A stretch of DNA of 5,730 bases from Treponema sp. Its GTDB lineage: Bacteria; Spirochaetota; Spirochaetia; Treponematales; Breznakiellaceae. A program made the translations under genes and the position numbers. Positions 1 through 5,730 of this stretch are shown in pieces. Position 1 is the stretch's first letter, and each line of letters opens with the position of its first letter. The notes beneath the pieces are model-generated. The model saw only the letters and a program-made list of their open reading frames with translations. It was not told the DNA's origin and made no database searches. The stretch lies in the NCBI GenBank assembly GCA_031255815.1, contig JAIRRU010000094.1, positions 1 to 5,730 on the forward strand, written 5' to 3'.

Positions 1-6
1 AGGAGG
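1..6 (+). promoter_or_regulatory. Shine-Dalgarno site of the URO-D family gene
   Basis: The window opens with a perfect AGGAGG, six bases before the ATG at 13. This fixes the start of the first gene. Its promoter, if it has its own, lies left of the window. Confidence 0.85.
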
Positions 7-12
7 CGCGCT

Positions 13-1119
13 ATGCGGTGGGATCGGCAGGAATTTATCGACCTTATGACTTTCAATCATCCCAAAAGGGAGATGTTTTACGAAACCATGGGGCTTCTGG
101 TGGGCTTGGACGAGGAGTGGAAGGCCCAGGGCGCTTCGCCGGAGGAGATGGATCTTTCGGCCTTCGGCTTCGATTACGTTCACGCCAAACGGGTGGGCAA
201 TACCGGGGCTATTCACACGCAAAAGGAAGTTGTTCTTGAGGACACCAGAGAGTACCTGATAAGCCTGGATTCCTGGGGCCGCAGGGTAAAGATGATCAAG
301 GGTACTTCCACCCTTCCCCTCCCCCTCTCCTACCCGGTAAAGACCATGGACGACTGGCTCAAAATGAAGCCCATGTTTGAATACGATGAATCCCGGATTA
401 AGCTTGACGAGATAGAGGAGGCAAAGGCCCTCCAGGCTAAGGGAAGCATGATCAAGGCATCCATCCCCGGAGGTTATGATCTCCCCCGGGAACTCATGGG
501 GGAGGAGCATACCTGCCTCTGCTACTACGATGATCCGGAGCTGATGCAGGACATCCTGAACACCGCGTCGGAAACCAGCTTCCGCACGCTGGAAAAAATA
601 AGCCGCCTTATCACCATCGACTGCCTTACGGTGCACGAAGACATGGCCGGCAAAGGGGGCCCCATGATCGGCCCCGCCCTGGTAAGCGAATTTATCAGGC
701 CCTATTACCGCCGGATCTGGGATCTGCTCAGCTCCCGGGGGACGAAACTGTTTGCCCAGGATTCGGACGGGGATATGAACCCGGTGCTGGCCGCTTTTGC
801 CGATGCGGGGGTGAATATCTTCTTCCCCTGCGAACCCGCCGCGGGGATGGACACGGTGGAAATCCGCAAAAAATTCGGCAGGGGCTTCGCCATGCTGGGC
901 GGTATCGACAAACACGTCCTCCGCCGGAGCAGGGAAGAGATCCGGAAGGAGCTTGAATACAAGCTGCAGGACAGTATGCGGGGGGGCGGGATGTGTTTCA
1001 GCCTGGATCACCGGATTCCCAACGGCACCCCGCTGGAAAATTACCGTTACTACGTTAAGACCGCCCAGGAGATACTGGGTATCGACGGGGGGGAGAAGGG
1101 CTGGTTCCGGTTCTTTTAA
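13..1119 (+). CDS. Uroporphyrinogen decarboxylase (URO-D) family protein, corrinoid methyltransferase-like
   Basis: A 368-residue protein, complete, with an ideal ribosome site before its ATG. Its length and motifs fit the URO-D/MtaA-CmuA fold, a TIM barrel used either for porphyrinogen decarboxylation or for methyl transfer with corrinoid proteins. Supporting segments are the acidic 'HEDMAGKGGPMIGP' stretch (208-221), 'SEFIRPYYRRIW' (225-236), 'AQDSDGD' (248-254), 'CEPAAGMD' (273-280) and 'LGGIDK' (295-300). The N-terminal arginine motif (RQAGR type) of true HemE is absent, so haem synthesis is unlikely. The His-X-Cys zinc site of MtaA/MtbA enzymes is not evident either; the comparable stretch reads AQDSDG. 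No signal peptide or membrane segment is seen, so it should be cytoplasmic. A thioesterase gene follows after 82 bases and is probably cotranscribed. The family call is firm, but the substrate is unknown. Confidence 0.85.
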   Translation: MRWDRQEFIDLMTFNHPKREMFYETMGLLVGLDEEWKAQGASPEEMDLSAFGFDYVHAKRVGNTGAIHTQKEVVLEDTREYLISLDSWGRRVKMIKGTSTLPLPLSYPVKTMDDWLKMKPMFEYDESRIKLDEIEEAKALQAKGSMIKASIPGGYDLPRELMGEEHTCLCYYDDPELMQDILNTASETSFRTLEKISRLITIDCLTVHEDMAGKGGPMIGPALVSEFIRPYYRRIWDLLSSRGTKLFAQDSDGDMNPVLAAFADAGVNIFFPCEPAAGMDTVEIRKKFGRGFAMLGGIDKHVLRRSREEIRKELEYKLQDSMRGGGMCFSLDHRIPNGTPLENYRYYVKTAQEILGIDGGEKGWFRFF

Positions 1120-1190
1120 AGGCGGCCCTCCTCTGCCGCGCCGCCAGGAGAACCGCGGCGGCGGCGGCCCGGAGGTATTACGAATTTTAC

Positions 1191-1195
1191 GGAGG
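1191..1195 (+). promoter_or_regulatory. Shine-Dalgarno site fixing the GTG start of the thioesterase
   Basis: GGAGG lies six bases before the GTG at 1202. A second GGAGG at 1171-1175 has no usable start codon at the right distance. The reading frame is open further upstream, to an ATG at 953, but that would place over 160 bases inside the preceding gene. The 1202 start gives the usual family length. Confidence 0.8.
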
Positions 1196-1201
1196 TTTAG
1201 G

Positions 1202-1648
1202 GTGGAAATCGATCCGGAAAAAATACGGGCTTTCTTTTCCGCCGACCGCTACGCCGCGGCCGCGGGGATCTTCATCGAATCGGTTACGGAAGATTCGGTG
1301 GTATGCAGCATGAAAATTACGGACACCCACCGGAACGCCGCCGGGGCGGTTCAGGGCGGGGCCATTTTTACCCTTGCCGATCTGGCCTTCGCGGTACATT
1401 CAAACCTTGCCCTGGCCTGCGGCGCTGATACGGGGGTTACCGTGGGCCAGTCCTGCAGTATTTCCTACCTGAAGAGCAGCAGGGGCTCCCGCTTAATCGC
1501 CCGATCCCTCTGCCTTTCAAAAGGGCGGAACATGTCGGTCTACCGGATCTCCGTGGAAGACGATCTGGGCGTCCCCATTGCGGAGATGCACGGCAACGGG
1601 TTTACCACTCAGAGCCCTCTGGGGAAGCGGGAGGCTCATCGGGGATAA
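1202..1648 (+). CDS. PaaI-type hotdog-fold thioesterase
   Basis: A 148-residue single-domain protein starting at GTG, a normal size for the PaaI/4HBT family. These cytoplasmic enzymes hydrolyse acyl-CoA, often aryl- or hydroxyphenylacetyl-CoA, as homotetramers. The signature is at residues 45-64, NAAGAVQGGAIFTLADLAFA, with the catalytic acidic residue at Asp60 in the LAD motif and Asn45 and Gly48 in place. The common HGG triplet is QGG here (Gln51). The strand 'VGQSCSISYLKSSRGSRLIARS' (81-102) matches the second half of the fold. It follows the URO-D family gene by 82 bases on the same strand, and no terminator is visible between them. The last 47 bases overlap the 3' end of the opposing lipoprotein gene. 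The family is clear; the acyl group is not predictable. Confidence 0.87.
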   Translation: MEIDPEKIRAFFSADRYAAAAGIFIESVTEDSVVCSMKITDTHRNAAGAVQGGAIFTLADLAFAVHSNLALACGADTGVTVGQSCSISYLKSSRGSRLIARSLCLSKGRNMSVYRISVEDDLGVPIAEMHGNGFTTQSPLGKREAHRG

Positions 1649-2384
1649 AGGCGGCGCGCCCGGAGGCGTCGGCCGTCATGAGCCCCTTCCCGAAACGCTG
1701 GGCTATGCCCTGGGCCGGGCCCTGATCCTCGCCTTCGCTGTAGGGGAATTCATCGCTTAAAGGGGGGCCGTAGCCCGCCACCCCGTTGGCCCCGCCCTGG
1801 CCGCGGCTCTTTCCGTAGGCGTCAAGAATAGCGCCCTGCACAACGAACACCGCGCCGCTATCGAAGCCCCGGATCGCCAGAACCAGGGAGGGGAGGCCCC
1901 AGGAATTGGGGTAGGCCGCGGCGCTTTTCCAGTTTTGCACCCAGGCAAGGGGCGAATCGGTTGGCCAGGCGTGAACCTGATCGCCCCCCAGAACCCCTTC
2001 CAGGGGAAGGCCCCGGCTCAGGGCCTCCGCGTAGGCCTTCCGGAAGGAAAGGGAGATCCGTTCCTTTTCCTCCGCCTCCAGTTTCAGGGCCGGATCCCGG
2101 GGGTTGCGGGTAAAGATCCCCACCCCGGGGGCGGCTTCAAAGGCCGGAACAAGGGCCCGGGCTTCCCCTTCCTCCGCCGGAGGGGGCCTGTCCCGGGGAA
2201 GGGAGCCGGGGGAATCCCCCGCGCCGCTGGCGGGGCTATACGCGCCCGCGCCGGGCCTCTCTTCGCTGTATCCGCCCGTGCCAGGGGGGCTTCCCCGGCA
2301 GGAGGGATACAGGGGAATGAGGAGGAGGAAGGCTGCCAGGGGGAAGAACCGGAGGGGCTTAAAGGGAAAGCGGCCCTTTCTCAT
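1602..2384 (-). CDS. Putative secreted lipoprotein with an LGFP-like C-terminal segment
   Basis: A 260-residue protein. The N-terminus is basic (MRKGRF) and is followed by a hydrophobic run at residues 11-26 ending 'LYPSC'. Cys29 is a plausible lipid-attachment site, although Tyr at -3 and Pro at -2 are poor even by relaxed spirochaete rules. Residues 30-75 are rich in Pro, Gly, Ser and Glu and are probably disordered. Residues 100-245 look folded, with 'AWVQNWKS' (147-154), 'SWGLPSLVLAIRGFDSGAVF' (161-180) and 'GYGPPLSDEF' (204-213), then 'GIAQRFGKGLMTAD' (226-239). The last two recall the LGFP repeat of cell-wall-associated proteins. That resemblance is by eye. The ATG overlaps the stop of the TPR gene by four bases (ATGA), and no strong ribosome site is seen, so coupled translation is likely. 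The gene runs 47 bp into the opposing thioesterase gene. Function unknown; probably located in the envelope. Confidence 0.72.
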   Translation of the reverse strand: MRKGRFPFKPLRFFPLAAFLLLIPLYPSCRGSPPGTGGYSEERPGAGAYSPASGAGDSPGSLPRDRPPPAEEGEARALVPAFEAAPGVGIFTRNPRDPALKLEAEEKERISLSFRKAYAEALSRGLPLEGVLGGDQVHAWPTDSPLAWVQNWKSAAAYPNSWGLPSLVLAIRGFDSGAVFVVQGAILDAYGKSRGQGGANGVAGYGPPLSDEFPYSEGEDQGPAQGIAQRFGKGLMTADASGRAAFIPDEPPASPEGSEW

Positions 2385-3595
2385 GGATCCATGCCAAAGT
2401 AACGCCGGGCCACCGGGTCGCCGCTTTCCAGTTCCAGGACGCTGCGGAAAAAACCCGCCGCCTCGTCGTCGTCCCCGGATTTCATGGCAAGAACCCCCAG
2501 ATTGGAAATGATCTTGATGTTTTCCGGATCGGCCCGCAGGGCGGTTTCCAAGTGCCTGCGGGCGGCGGGGTAATCTTCCAGTTCTATCAGGCAGATGGAC
2601 AGCTCGTTCCGGGTATCCCCGTTATCCCCCCCCAGCTCCAGGGTTTTTTCAAAAGAGGCCTTGGCGTCCTCCCAGCGGCCGAGCCGGCGCAAGGCCCAGC
2701 CCAGAACAAACCAGCCGTGCCACACCGAAGGGTAGCGCCCCAGAAAGCTCCGTATGCTTTCGAGCCCCTCCTCTTCCCTGCCCCGGCGCACCAGATCCCA
2801 GGCTTCCCGGAAACTGCCGTCGTCCAGGCAGGTTTCCTCAATCTCTTTGATCAGGGCCCGGGCGTTTTCCTCTTTGTCCTCGCTGGCGGGGGAAAGATCC
2901 AGGTAGGCGTTTAAAAGCGCCTTTGCCCGGGCAAAATCCCGGCGCTTCAGGTAGAAGTAGGCGGCGTTAAAGAAAGCGTCCGGAAAGGGAGGCTCCAGGG
3001 CCAGGACTTCGGCGTAAGCTTGCTCCGCGGCGGCGGATTCCCTTTCGGCGCCCTCTTCCTGCCCCCGGCGCTCCAGAGCCGCCGCTTTTTCCTCCAGGGC
3101 CAGCGCCGAATTGAGCAGCACCTCGGGCGAATGGGGGAACAGGCCCTTGAGGGCGTCGAAGATCTCCAGGGAAAGTTCGTAATCGCCGTTTTTTGCTTTA
3201 AGAATGGCCGCTTCGCTGAATTCCGGCAGGATATCCGGCCGCAGGGCCAGCACAAAGCGGCGGTAATAGTCGAGCCACCGGGGCCCGAAGCCCTCGGGCC
3301 GCCCCTCTTTAACGGATTCCCCGGCGGCCAGAACCTTCAACATTCCCGCCAGGATCATTTCCTGGGAGAGGTTTTCCAGGCTGAAATTCCCCTCCCCCCC
3401 GGGCAGCTCCGCCGGAATGGGGATTTCCGGCCGGATCTGAAATTCCCCGGCATAAGGATCGCCGGAGCGGGAATCAGCCTCCCCGTACCCCTGAGCCGCG
3501 CCCTGAACGGGCAGAGATTCAATGCGGCCCCGGATGTTTTCGGGAACCGCGAGAAATACGATTCTTCCGGCAGGAAGCGCCGGTTGTTCAGACAT
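2381..3595 (-). CDS. TPR-repeat protein, cytoplasmic
   Basis: A 404-residue protein without signal peptide or membrane segment. Residues 55-92 (IRPEIPIPAELP, then NLSQEMILAGMLKVLA) form a distinct N-terminal element that I associate with a conserved treponemal family. Tetratricopeptide-like helix pairs follow at about 127-160, 205-236, 260-290, 291-324, 325-358 and 359-392. The clearest carry the W/L-G-A-F-P spacing: 'WFVLGWALRRLGRWEDAKASFEKTLEL' starting at 295, and 'NLGVLAMKSGDDDEAAGFFRSVLEL' starting at 365. A Glu/Ala/Arg-rich stretch at 165-198 between repeats is probably a long helix. TPRs bind other proteins, so a scaffold role is likely but the partner is unknown. The ATG shares one base with the stop of the PilZ gene (TGATG) and the stop overlaps the lipoprotein start, which indicates a coupled unit. 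Confidence 0.88.
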   Translation of the reverse strand: MSEQPALPAGRIVFLAVPENIRGRIESLPVQGAAQGYGEADSRSGDPYAGEFQIRPEIPIPAELPGGEGNFSLENLSQEMILAGMLKVLAAGESVKEGRPEGFGPRWLDYYRRFVLALRPDILPEFSEAAILKAKNGDYELSLEIFDALKGLFPHSPEVLLNSALALEEKAAALERRGQEEGAERESAAAEQAYAEVLALEPPFPDAFFNAAYFYLKRRDFARAKALLNAYLDLSPASEDKEENARALIKEIEETCLDDGSFREAWDLVRRGREEEGLESIRSFLGRYPSVWHGWFVLGWALRRLGRWEDAKASFEKTLELGGDNGDTRNELSICLIELEDYPAARRHLETALRADPENIKIISNLGVLAMKSGDDDEAAGFFRSVLELESGDPVARRYFGMDP

Positions 3596-4515
3596 CAGCC
3601 TTTGCCGCCCTTAACCGGGCTTGCCTTCTTCGCGGCCTCGCCCGCAGGTTGCTCCGCCCCGCTGCTTTGGGGCGCCCCTTCCCCGCCGGAAGCTTCGCCC
3701 GCGGGACGGCTGTTGTCAATCCGGGCCGTACTGAAATAGTCGCTTAGCCGCATCCGGTAGCCCATGGGGATCCCCCCCTCCTCAAACGCCAGATCCAGAA
3801 CCAGCAGATCCTTGCGGGATTCCACATTTTCCGCCTTGGCAAAGCTCCCCTTGATCAGGTAACTCTGCCGGGGTTCGTTGAAATCCAGCCTGATGGAAGC
3901 CTCTTTTTCCAGAAGGAACTTGAGCACCCCCATCATAACGATCCTTGCCCCGGAAAAGGAAATGTCCCGCACGATACAGCGCCGGGGGACGCCCTGCATG
4001 AACACCGCCGCATCCCCCGAAAGCAGGTTCAGCCGGCGGATATTTTCGGTATTCAGGACGATCCGGTCGTTCTTCCGCTTGGTGGAATTGAAGTTGGCTT
4101 CCAGGAGCCGCCCCATAATCTCGATTAGGTCGTCCGGGGGGCGTTTGGTAAACTGAACGTTAAACAGGGCCACATCCGGAGACCCGCCGTAGGGGCTGTA
4201 ACCCACCGACCGGGCGGATACGAAAAAGGTTACCTGCTCCTTCCCGTTGGGGTCTTTAAAACAGAAACGGACACTAACCATGTTGTTAGCCTGCTGCAGC
4301 TTGGCAATGAGGCCGGATTTGATGTTAACGACGATCTTTGCCCCCTGGAAGGAGGATGAATAAATGACACAGGGCCAGACATCGCTTACGCATTTAAGGT
4401 AGACCTGTTTGGACTGAAGTCCGGTAACCTGGATAATTTCCTTGGTATAGGTTACCTCGATCTCCTTAAAGCGTTCGTAGAAAGTCGCTATTTTTTGACT
4501 GGTTAGTACACCCAT
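3595..4515 (-). CDS. PilZ-domain c-di-GMP-binding protein (PlzA-like)
   Basis: A 306-residue protein. Both canonical PilZ ligand motifs are present: RxxxR at 147-151 (RKNDR) and DxSxxG at 184-189 (DISFSG), so cyclic di-GMP binding is expected. Residues 1-140 form a second, N-terminal domain (including 'SDVWPCVIYSSSFQGAKIVV' at 44-63 and 'FTKRPPDDLIEIMGRLLEA' at 122-140). This matches the two-domain layout of Borrelia PlzA and treponemal PilZ proteins. The last 40 residues are Gly/Ala/Glu/Lys-rich and probably a disordered tail. No membrane segment is seen. The ATG at 4515 suits the MGVLTSQ N-terminus I expect for the family, yet no Shine-Dalgarno precedes it; a promoter lies immediately upstream (see that entry). 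It is the first gene of the unit with the TPR and lipoprotein genes. It is probably a cytoplasmic c-di-GMP receptor; the output process is unknown. Confidence 0.92.
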   Translation of the reverse strand: MGVLTSQKIATFYERFKEIEVTYTKEIIQVTGLQSKQVYLKCVSDVWPCVIYSSSFQGAKIVVNIKSGLIAKLQQANNMVSVRFCFKDPNGKEQVTFFVSARSVGYSPYGGSPDVALFNVQFTKRPPDDLIEIMGRLLEANFNSTKRKNDRIVLNTENIRRLNLLSGDAAVFMQGVPRRCIVRDISFSGARIVMMGVLKFLLEKEASIRLDFNEPRQSYLIKGSFAKAENVESRKDLLVLDLAFEEGGIPMGYRMRLSDYFSTARIDNSRPAGEASGGEGAPQSSGAEQPAGEAAKKASPVKGGKG

Positions 4516-4522
4516 TGATTAT

Positions 4523-4551
4523 ACTATATAAGAGCCTCAATATGCCGTCAA
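4523..4551 (-). promoter_or_regulatory. Sigma-70-type promoter of the PilZ gene, predicted leaderless
   Basis: On the minus strand, TTGACG (4551-4546) is followed after exactly 17 bases by TATAGT (4528-4523). Each hexamer differs from consensus at one position. Only seven bases (4522-4516) separate the -10 box from the ATG at 4515, so transcription should begin at or within a base or two of the start codon. A perfect TATAAT at 4523-4518 is also present, but it is 22 bases from the -35 and too close to the ATG. No GGAGG-like site lies in the preceding 20 bases, which agrees with a leaderless message. Confidence 0.7.
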
Positions 4552-4731
4552 TCGAGCTTGTTCGAAACCAGGCGGATTTTGGAAATTTACCACAAAGGCG
4601 AAGAAGGCGCGCGAAGGCGGGAAAAGGTGAGGGAATTCCGCCCTTTGTATGCCTTTGTGCGCCTTCGCGGTAAAATATCCTTCTTTCACCTTCAACTTTT
4701 TATCCGCCTTTTGAATAGAGACAGGCTCTTA
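4529..4731. repeat. Outer nested inverted repeats spanning the lon-pilZ spacer
   Basis: A perfect 9-bp inverted pair, TAAGAGCCT at 4529-4537 and AGGCTCTTA at 4723-4731, brackets the spacer. Inside it is a perfect 8-bp pair, AGGCGGAT at 4570-4577 and ATCCGCCT at 4702-4709. Within both sits the longer imperfect palindrome at 4581-4680. The right outer arm contains the lon stop codon, and the left outer arm lies in the spacer between the -35 and -10 boxes of the PilZ promoter. No target-site duplication is seen at the edges. It could be a small non-autonomous mobile element or a structured 3' end for lon. Confidence 0.55.
4581..4680. repeat. Imperfect palindrome built of AAGGCG units
   Basis: The left arm, from 4581 to about 4620, and the reverse complement of the right arm, from 4680 back to about 4640, align with scattered mismatches and short gaps. 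Both begin GGA, then AT-rich bases, TTTACC, then AAGGCG. Each arm is made of short tandem units of roughly 9-10 bases, each carrying AAGGCG or AAAGGC (CAAAGGCG, AAGAAGGCG, CGCGAAGGCG on the left). Such 'ACCACAAAGGCG'-type dispersed intergenic repeats occur in many bacterial genomes. In minus-strand RNA, several A/G differences between the arms become G-U pairs, so the hairpin would be stronger in the direction of lon transcription. No U-run follows, so it is not a classical terminator. Confidence 0.65.
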
Positions 4732-5730
4732 GGGTAAAGCCAGGGCTAAAACCTCGTCGAAGCGTTCCACGGGGTGAAATTCGATGCCTTCTTTCACGTA
4801 TTCGGGGATCTCGTCCAGATCCCGCAAATTCTGCTTGGGAATAATGATGTGCCTGGCCTTGTTCCGCCGGGCCGCGATGGTCTTCTCTTTAAGGCCGCCG
4901 ATGGGCAGCACCCTTCCGGTTAGGGAAAGCTCCCCGGTCATAACCAGGCGGCCCGTTACGGTCTTCCCCCGCATAAGGGAGAGAAAGGCGGTAGCCATGG
5001 TAATGCCGGCGGAGGGGCCGTCCTTGGGGGTAGCACCCTCGGGAATGTGGAGGTGGACGTGGTTTTTCTCAAACCAGTCGGCGGGCAGGCTGTAACGCTC
5101 CACCGCAAGCTTGCGGGCCACGGTCATGGCAATGGTGGCGCTTTCCTTCATGATATCCCCCATTTTCCCGGTAAGGGTAAGCCCTTCCTTGCCGGGAACC
5201 GCGGTAGCCTCTATCACCAGGGTATCGCCTCCCATGCTGGTCCAGGCGAGGCCCACGGACATGCCCGGACGGTCGGCTTTTTTTACCTCCCCTTCCGGGA
5301 AAATAGGTTTACCCAGATGTTCCTCTATAAGTTTCCGGTCAATGGCGAACTTTTGGACAAGGGCCTTGGGCGCCGGAGCCTTGGGCGCGGCTGCTTCCTT
5401 GAGCCCTCCGGCCCCGCCCTCTCCGGCCGCGTTTTCCTTTGCGGCGCTTTCTTTTACAGCGCTTTCCTTCGCGGGATTTTCCTTCACCGGGTTCTCTTTC
5501 ACGGCGCTTCCCCCGGCCCGGCCCTCCCCGGCCGTTTTTTCCGCCTCCTGCTCCGCCGCCTCGATGATCCGTTTGGCCAGCTTCCGGTGTATCTTGTCCA
5601 GGTTCTTCTCAAAATTCCTTACCCCCGCCTCCCGGGCGTAGCCGTTGGCAATGTAGAGCAGGGATTCGGCGTTGTACCTTACCTGGCCCTTCTTCAGACC
5701 GTTCTTTAAGAGGCTCTTGGGCACCAGGTA
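4729..5730 (-). CDS. lon: Lon protease (S16), C-terminal part, 5' end beyond the window
   Basis: The frame runs open to the right edge, giving 333 residues counted from the Tyr codon at 5728-5730. The first residues, YLVPKSLLKNGLKKG, match the lid region of Lon after the AAA+ core; no start is visible, so this is an edge truncation rather than a broken gene. The lid ends near residue 57. A low-complexity linker follows at about 60-124, then the protease domain from 'DRPGMSVGLAWTSMGGDT' (153-170). The catalytic Ser240 lies in PKDGPSAG and Lys283 in GGLKEKT, 43 residues apart as in E. coli Lon, so the protease should be active. The end, HPVERFDEVLALALP, is typical. Lon is the ATP-dependent cytoplasmic protease that removes misfolded and regulatory proteins. 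The linker makes this part some 60 residues longer than E. coli Lon as I remember it. Confidence 0.95.
   Translation of the reverse strand, partial: YLVPKSLLKNGLKKGQVRYNAESLLYIANGYAREAGVRNFEKNLDKIHRKLAKRIIEAAEQEAEKTAGEGRAGGSAVKENPVKENPAKESAVKESAAKENAAGEGGAGGLKEAAAPKAPAPKALVQKFAIDRKLIEEHLGKPIFPEGEVKKADRPGMSVGLAWTSMGGDTLVIEATAVPGKEGLTLTGKMGDIMKESATIAMTVARKLAVERYSLPADWFEKNHVHLHIPEGATPKDGPSAGITMATAFLSLMRGKTVTGRLVMTGELSLTGRVLPIGGLKEKTIAARRNKARHIIIPKQNLRDLDEIPEYVKEGIEFHPVERFDEVLALALP
5404..5532 (-). repeat. In-frame repeats in the Lon linker: five 15-bp units between two 24-bp copies
   Basis: Five consecutive 15-bp units at 5431-5505 encode AVKEN, PVKEN, PAKES, AVKES and AAKEN. They are flanked by two 24-bp direct copies, 5509-5532 and 5404-5427, matching at 20 of 24 bases and encoding AGEGRAGG and AGEGGAGG. 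The units differ mostly at third positions, so the array is old rather than freshly duplicated. An Ala/Pro/Lys stretch (APKAPAPKA) follows before the protease domain. Confidence 0.85.

Noticed and set aside
13..1119. Uroporphyrinogen decarboxylase HemE
   Set aside because: The conserved N-terminal arginine motif needed to bind the porphyrinogen is missing and the middle motifs fit the methyltransferase-like branch.
1139..1163. G+C-rich hairpin between the URO-D family and thioesterase genes as a terminator
   Set aside because: A 7-bp stem (1139-1145 with 1157-1163) can form, but the region is CGG-repetitive with several alternative pairings and no T-run follows, so it is not supported as a terminator.
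953..1201. An 83-codon N-terminal extension of the thioesterase from the ATG at 953
   Set aside because: It would lie mostly inside the URO-D family gene. The added residues resemble nothing, and a strong ribosome site marks the GTG at 1202.
1935..2511. Plus-strand open frames opposite the lipoprotein and TPR genes (1935-2402 and 2104-2511)
   Set aside because: Low-complexity Gly/Pro/Arg translations, mirrored from the Pro/Gly-rich part of the lipoprotein.
3020..3739. Long plus-strand open frame (239 codons) opposite the TPR and PilZ genes
   Set aside because: It is antisense to two proteins with clear domains. The translation is Pro/Gly/Arg-rich with no recognisable family, as expected for a mirror frame in G+C-rich DNA.
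5047..5709. Two overlapping plus-strand open frames opposite lon (5047-5709 and 5111-5641)
   Set aside because: Both are shadows of the Lon coding strand; their Phe/Leu- and Ser/Ala/Phe-rich repeats mirror the Lon linker.
4729..5730. Truncated or pseudogene Lon
   Set aside because: The frame is open to the window edge and begins with conserved lid sequence, so the missing N-terminus lies outside the window.

Overview
The window reads as a piece of a G+C-rich spirochaete chromosome, most likely a Treponema-type bacterium (Treponemataceae or the termite-gut Breznakiella/Leadbettera group). This rests on recognition: the PilZ protein and the TPR protein behind it look like conserved treponemal families, and the small secreted protein has the loose lipobox typical of spirochaetes. 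The genus is an inference. No rRNA, tRNA, CRISPR array or transposase gene is visible.

Layout: bases 1-1648 hold two plus-strand genes, a uroporphyrinogen-decarboxylase-fold protein of the corrinoid-methyltransferase type (not HemE) and a PaaI-type hotdog thioesterase with a GTG start. Both have strong Shine-Dalgarno sites. Bases 1602-4515 hold three minus-strand genes that overlap each other by 1 and 4 bases: a c-di-GMP-binding PilZ protein, a cytoplasmic TPR protein and a putative lipoprotein. The two blocks converge, and their last genes overlap tail to tail by 47 bp. Bases 4516-4728 are intergenic, with a good sigma-70-type promoter placed so that the PilZ mRNA should be leaderless, plus a nested set of inverted repeats. 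Bases 4729-5730 carry the C-terminal part of a Lon protease that continues past the right edge.

The PilZ-TPR-lipoprotein block is best read as one transcription unit with translational coupling. It would be a c-di-GMP receptor, a possible cytoplasmic protein-interaction scaffold and an envelope protein. What process they control cannot be read from the sequence. Lon has an intact Ser-Lys dyad, but a low-complexity linker of about 60 residues, including five copies of a Lys-Glu-Asn/Ser pentapeptide, separates its ATPase and protease parts. I see no clear new defence or mobile system. The most unusual items are the leaderless promoter, the palindromic lon-pilZ spacer and the repeat-built linker in Lon.
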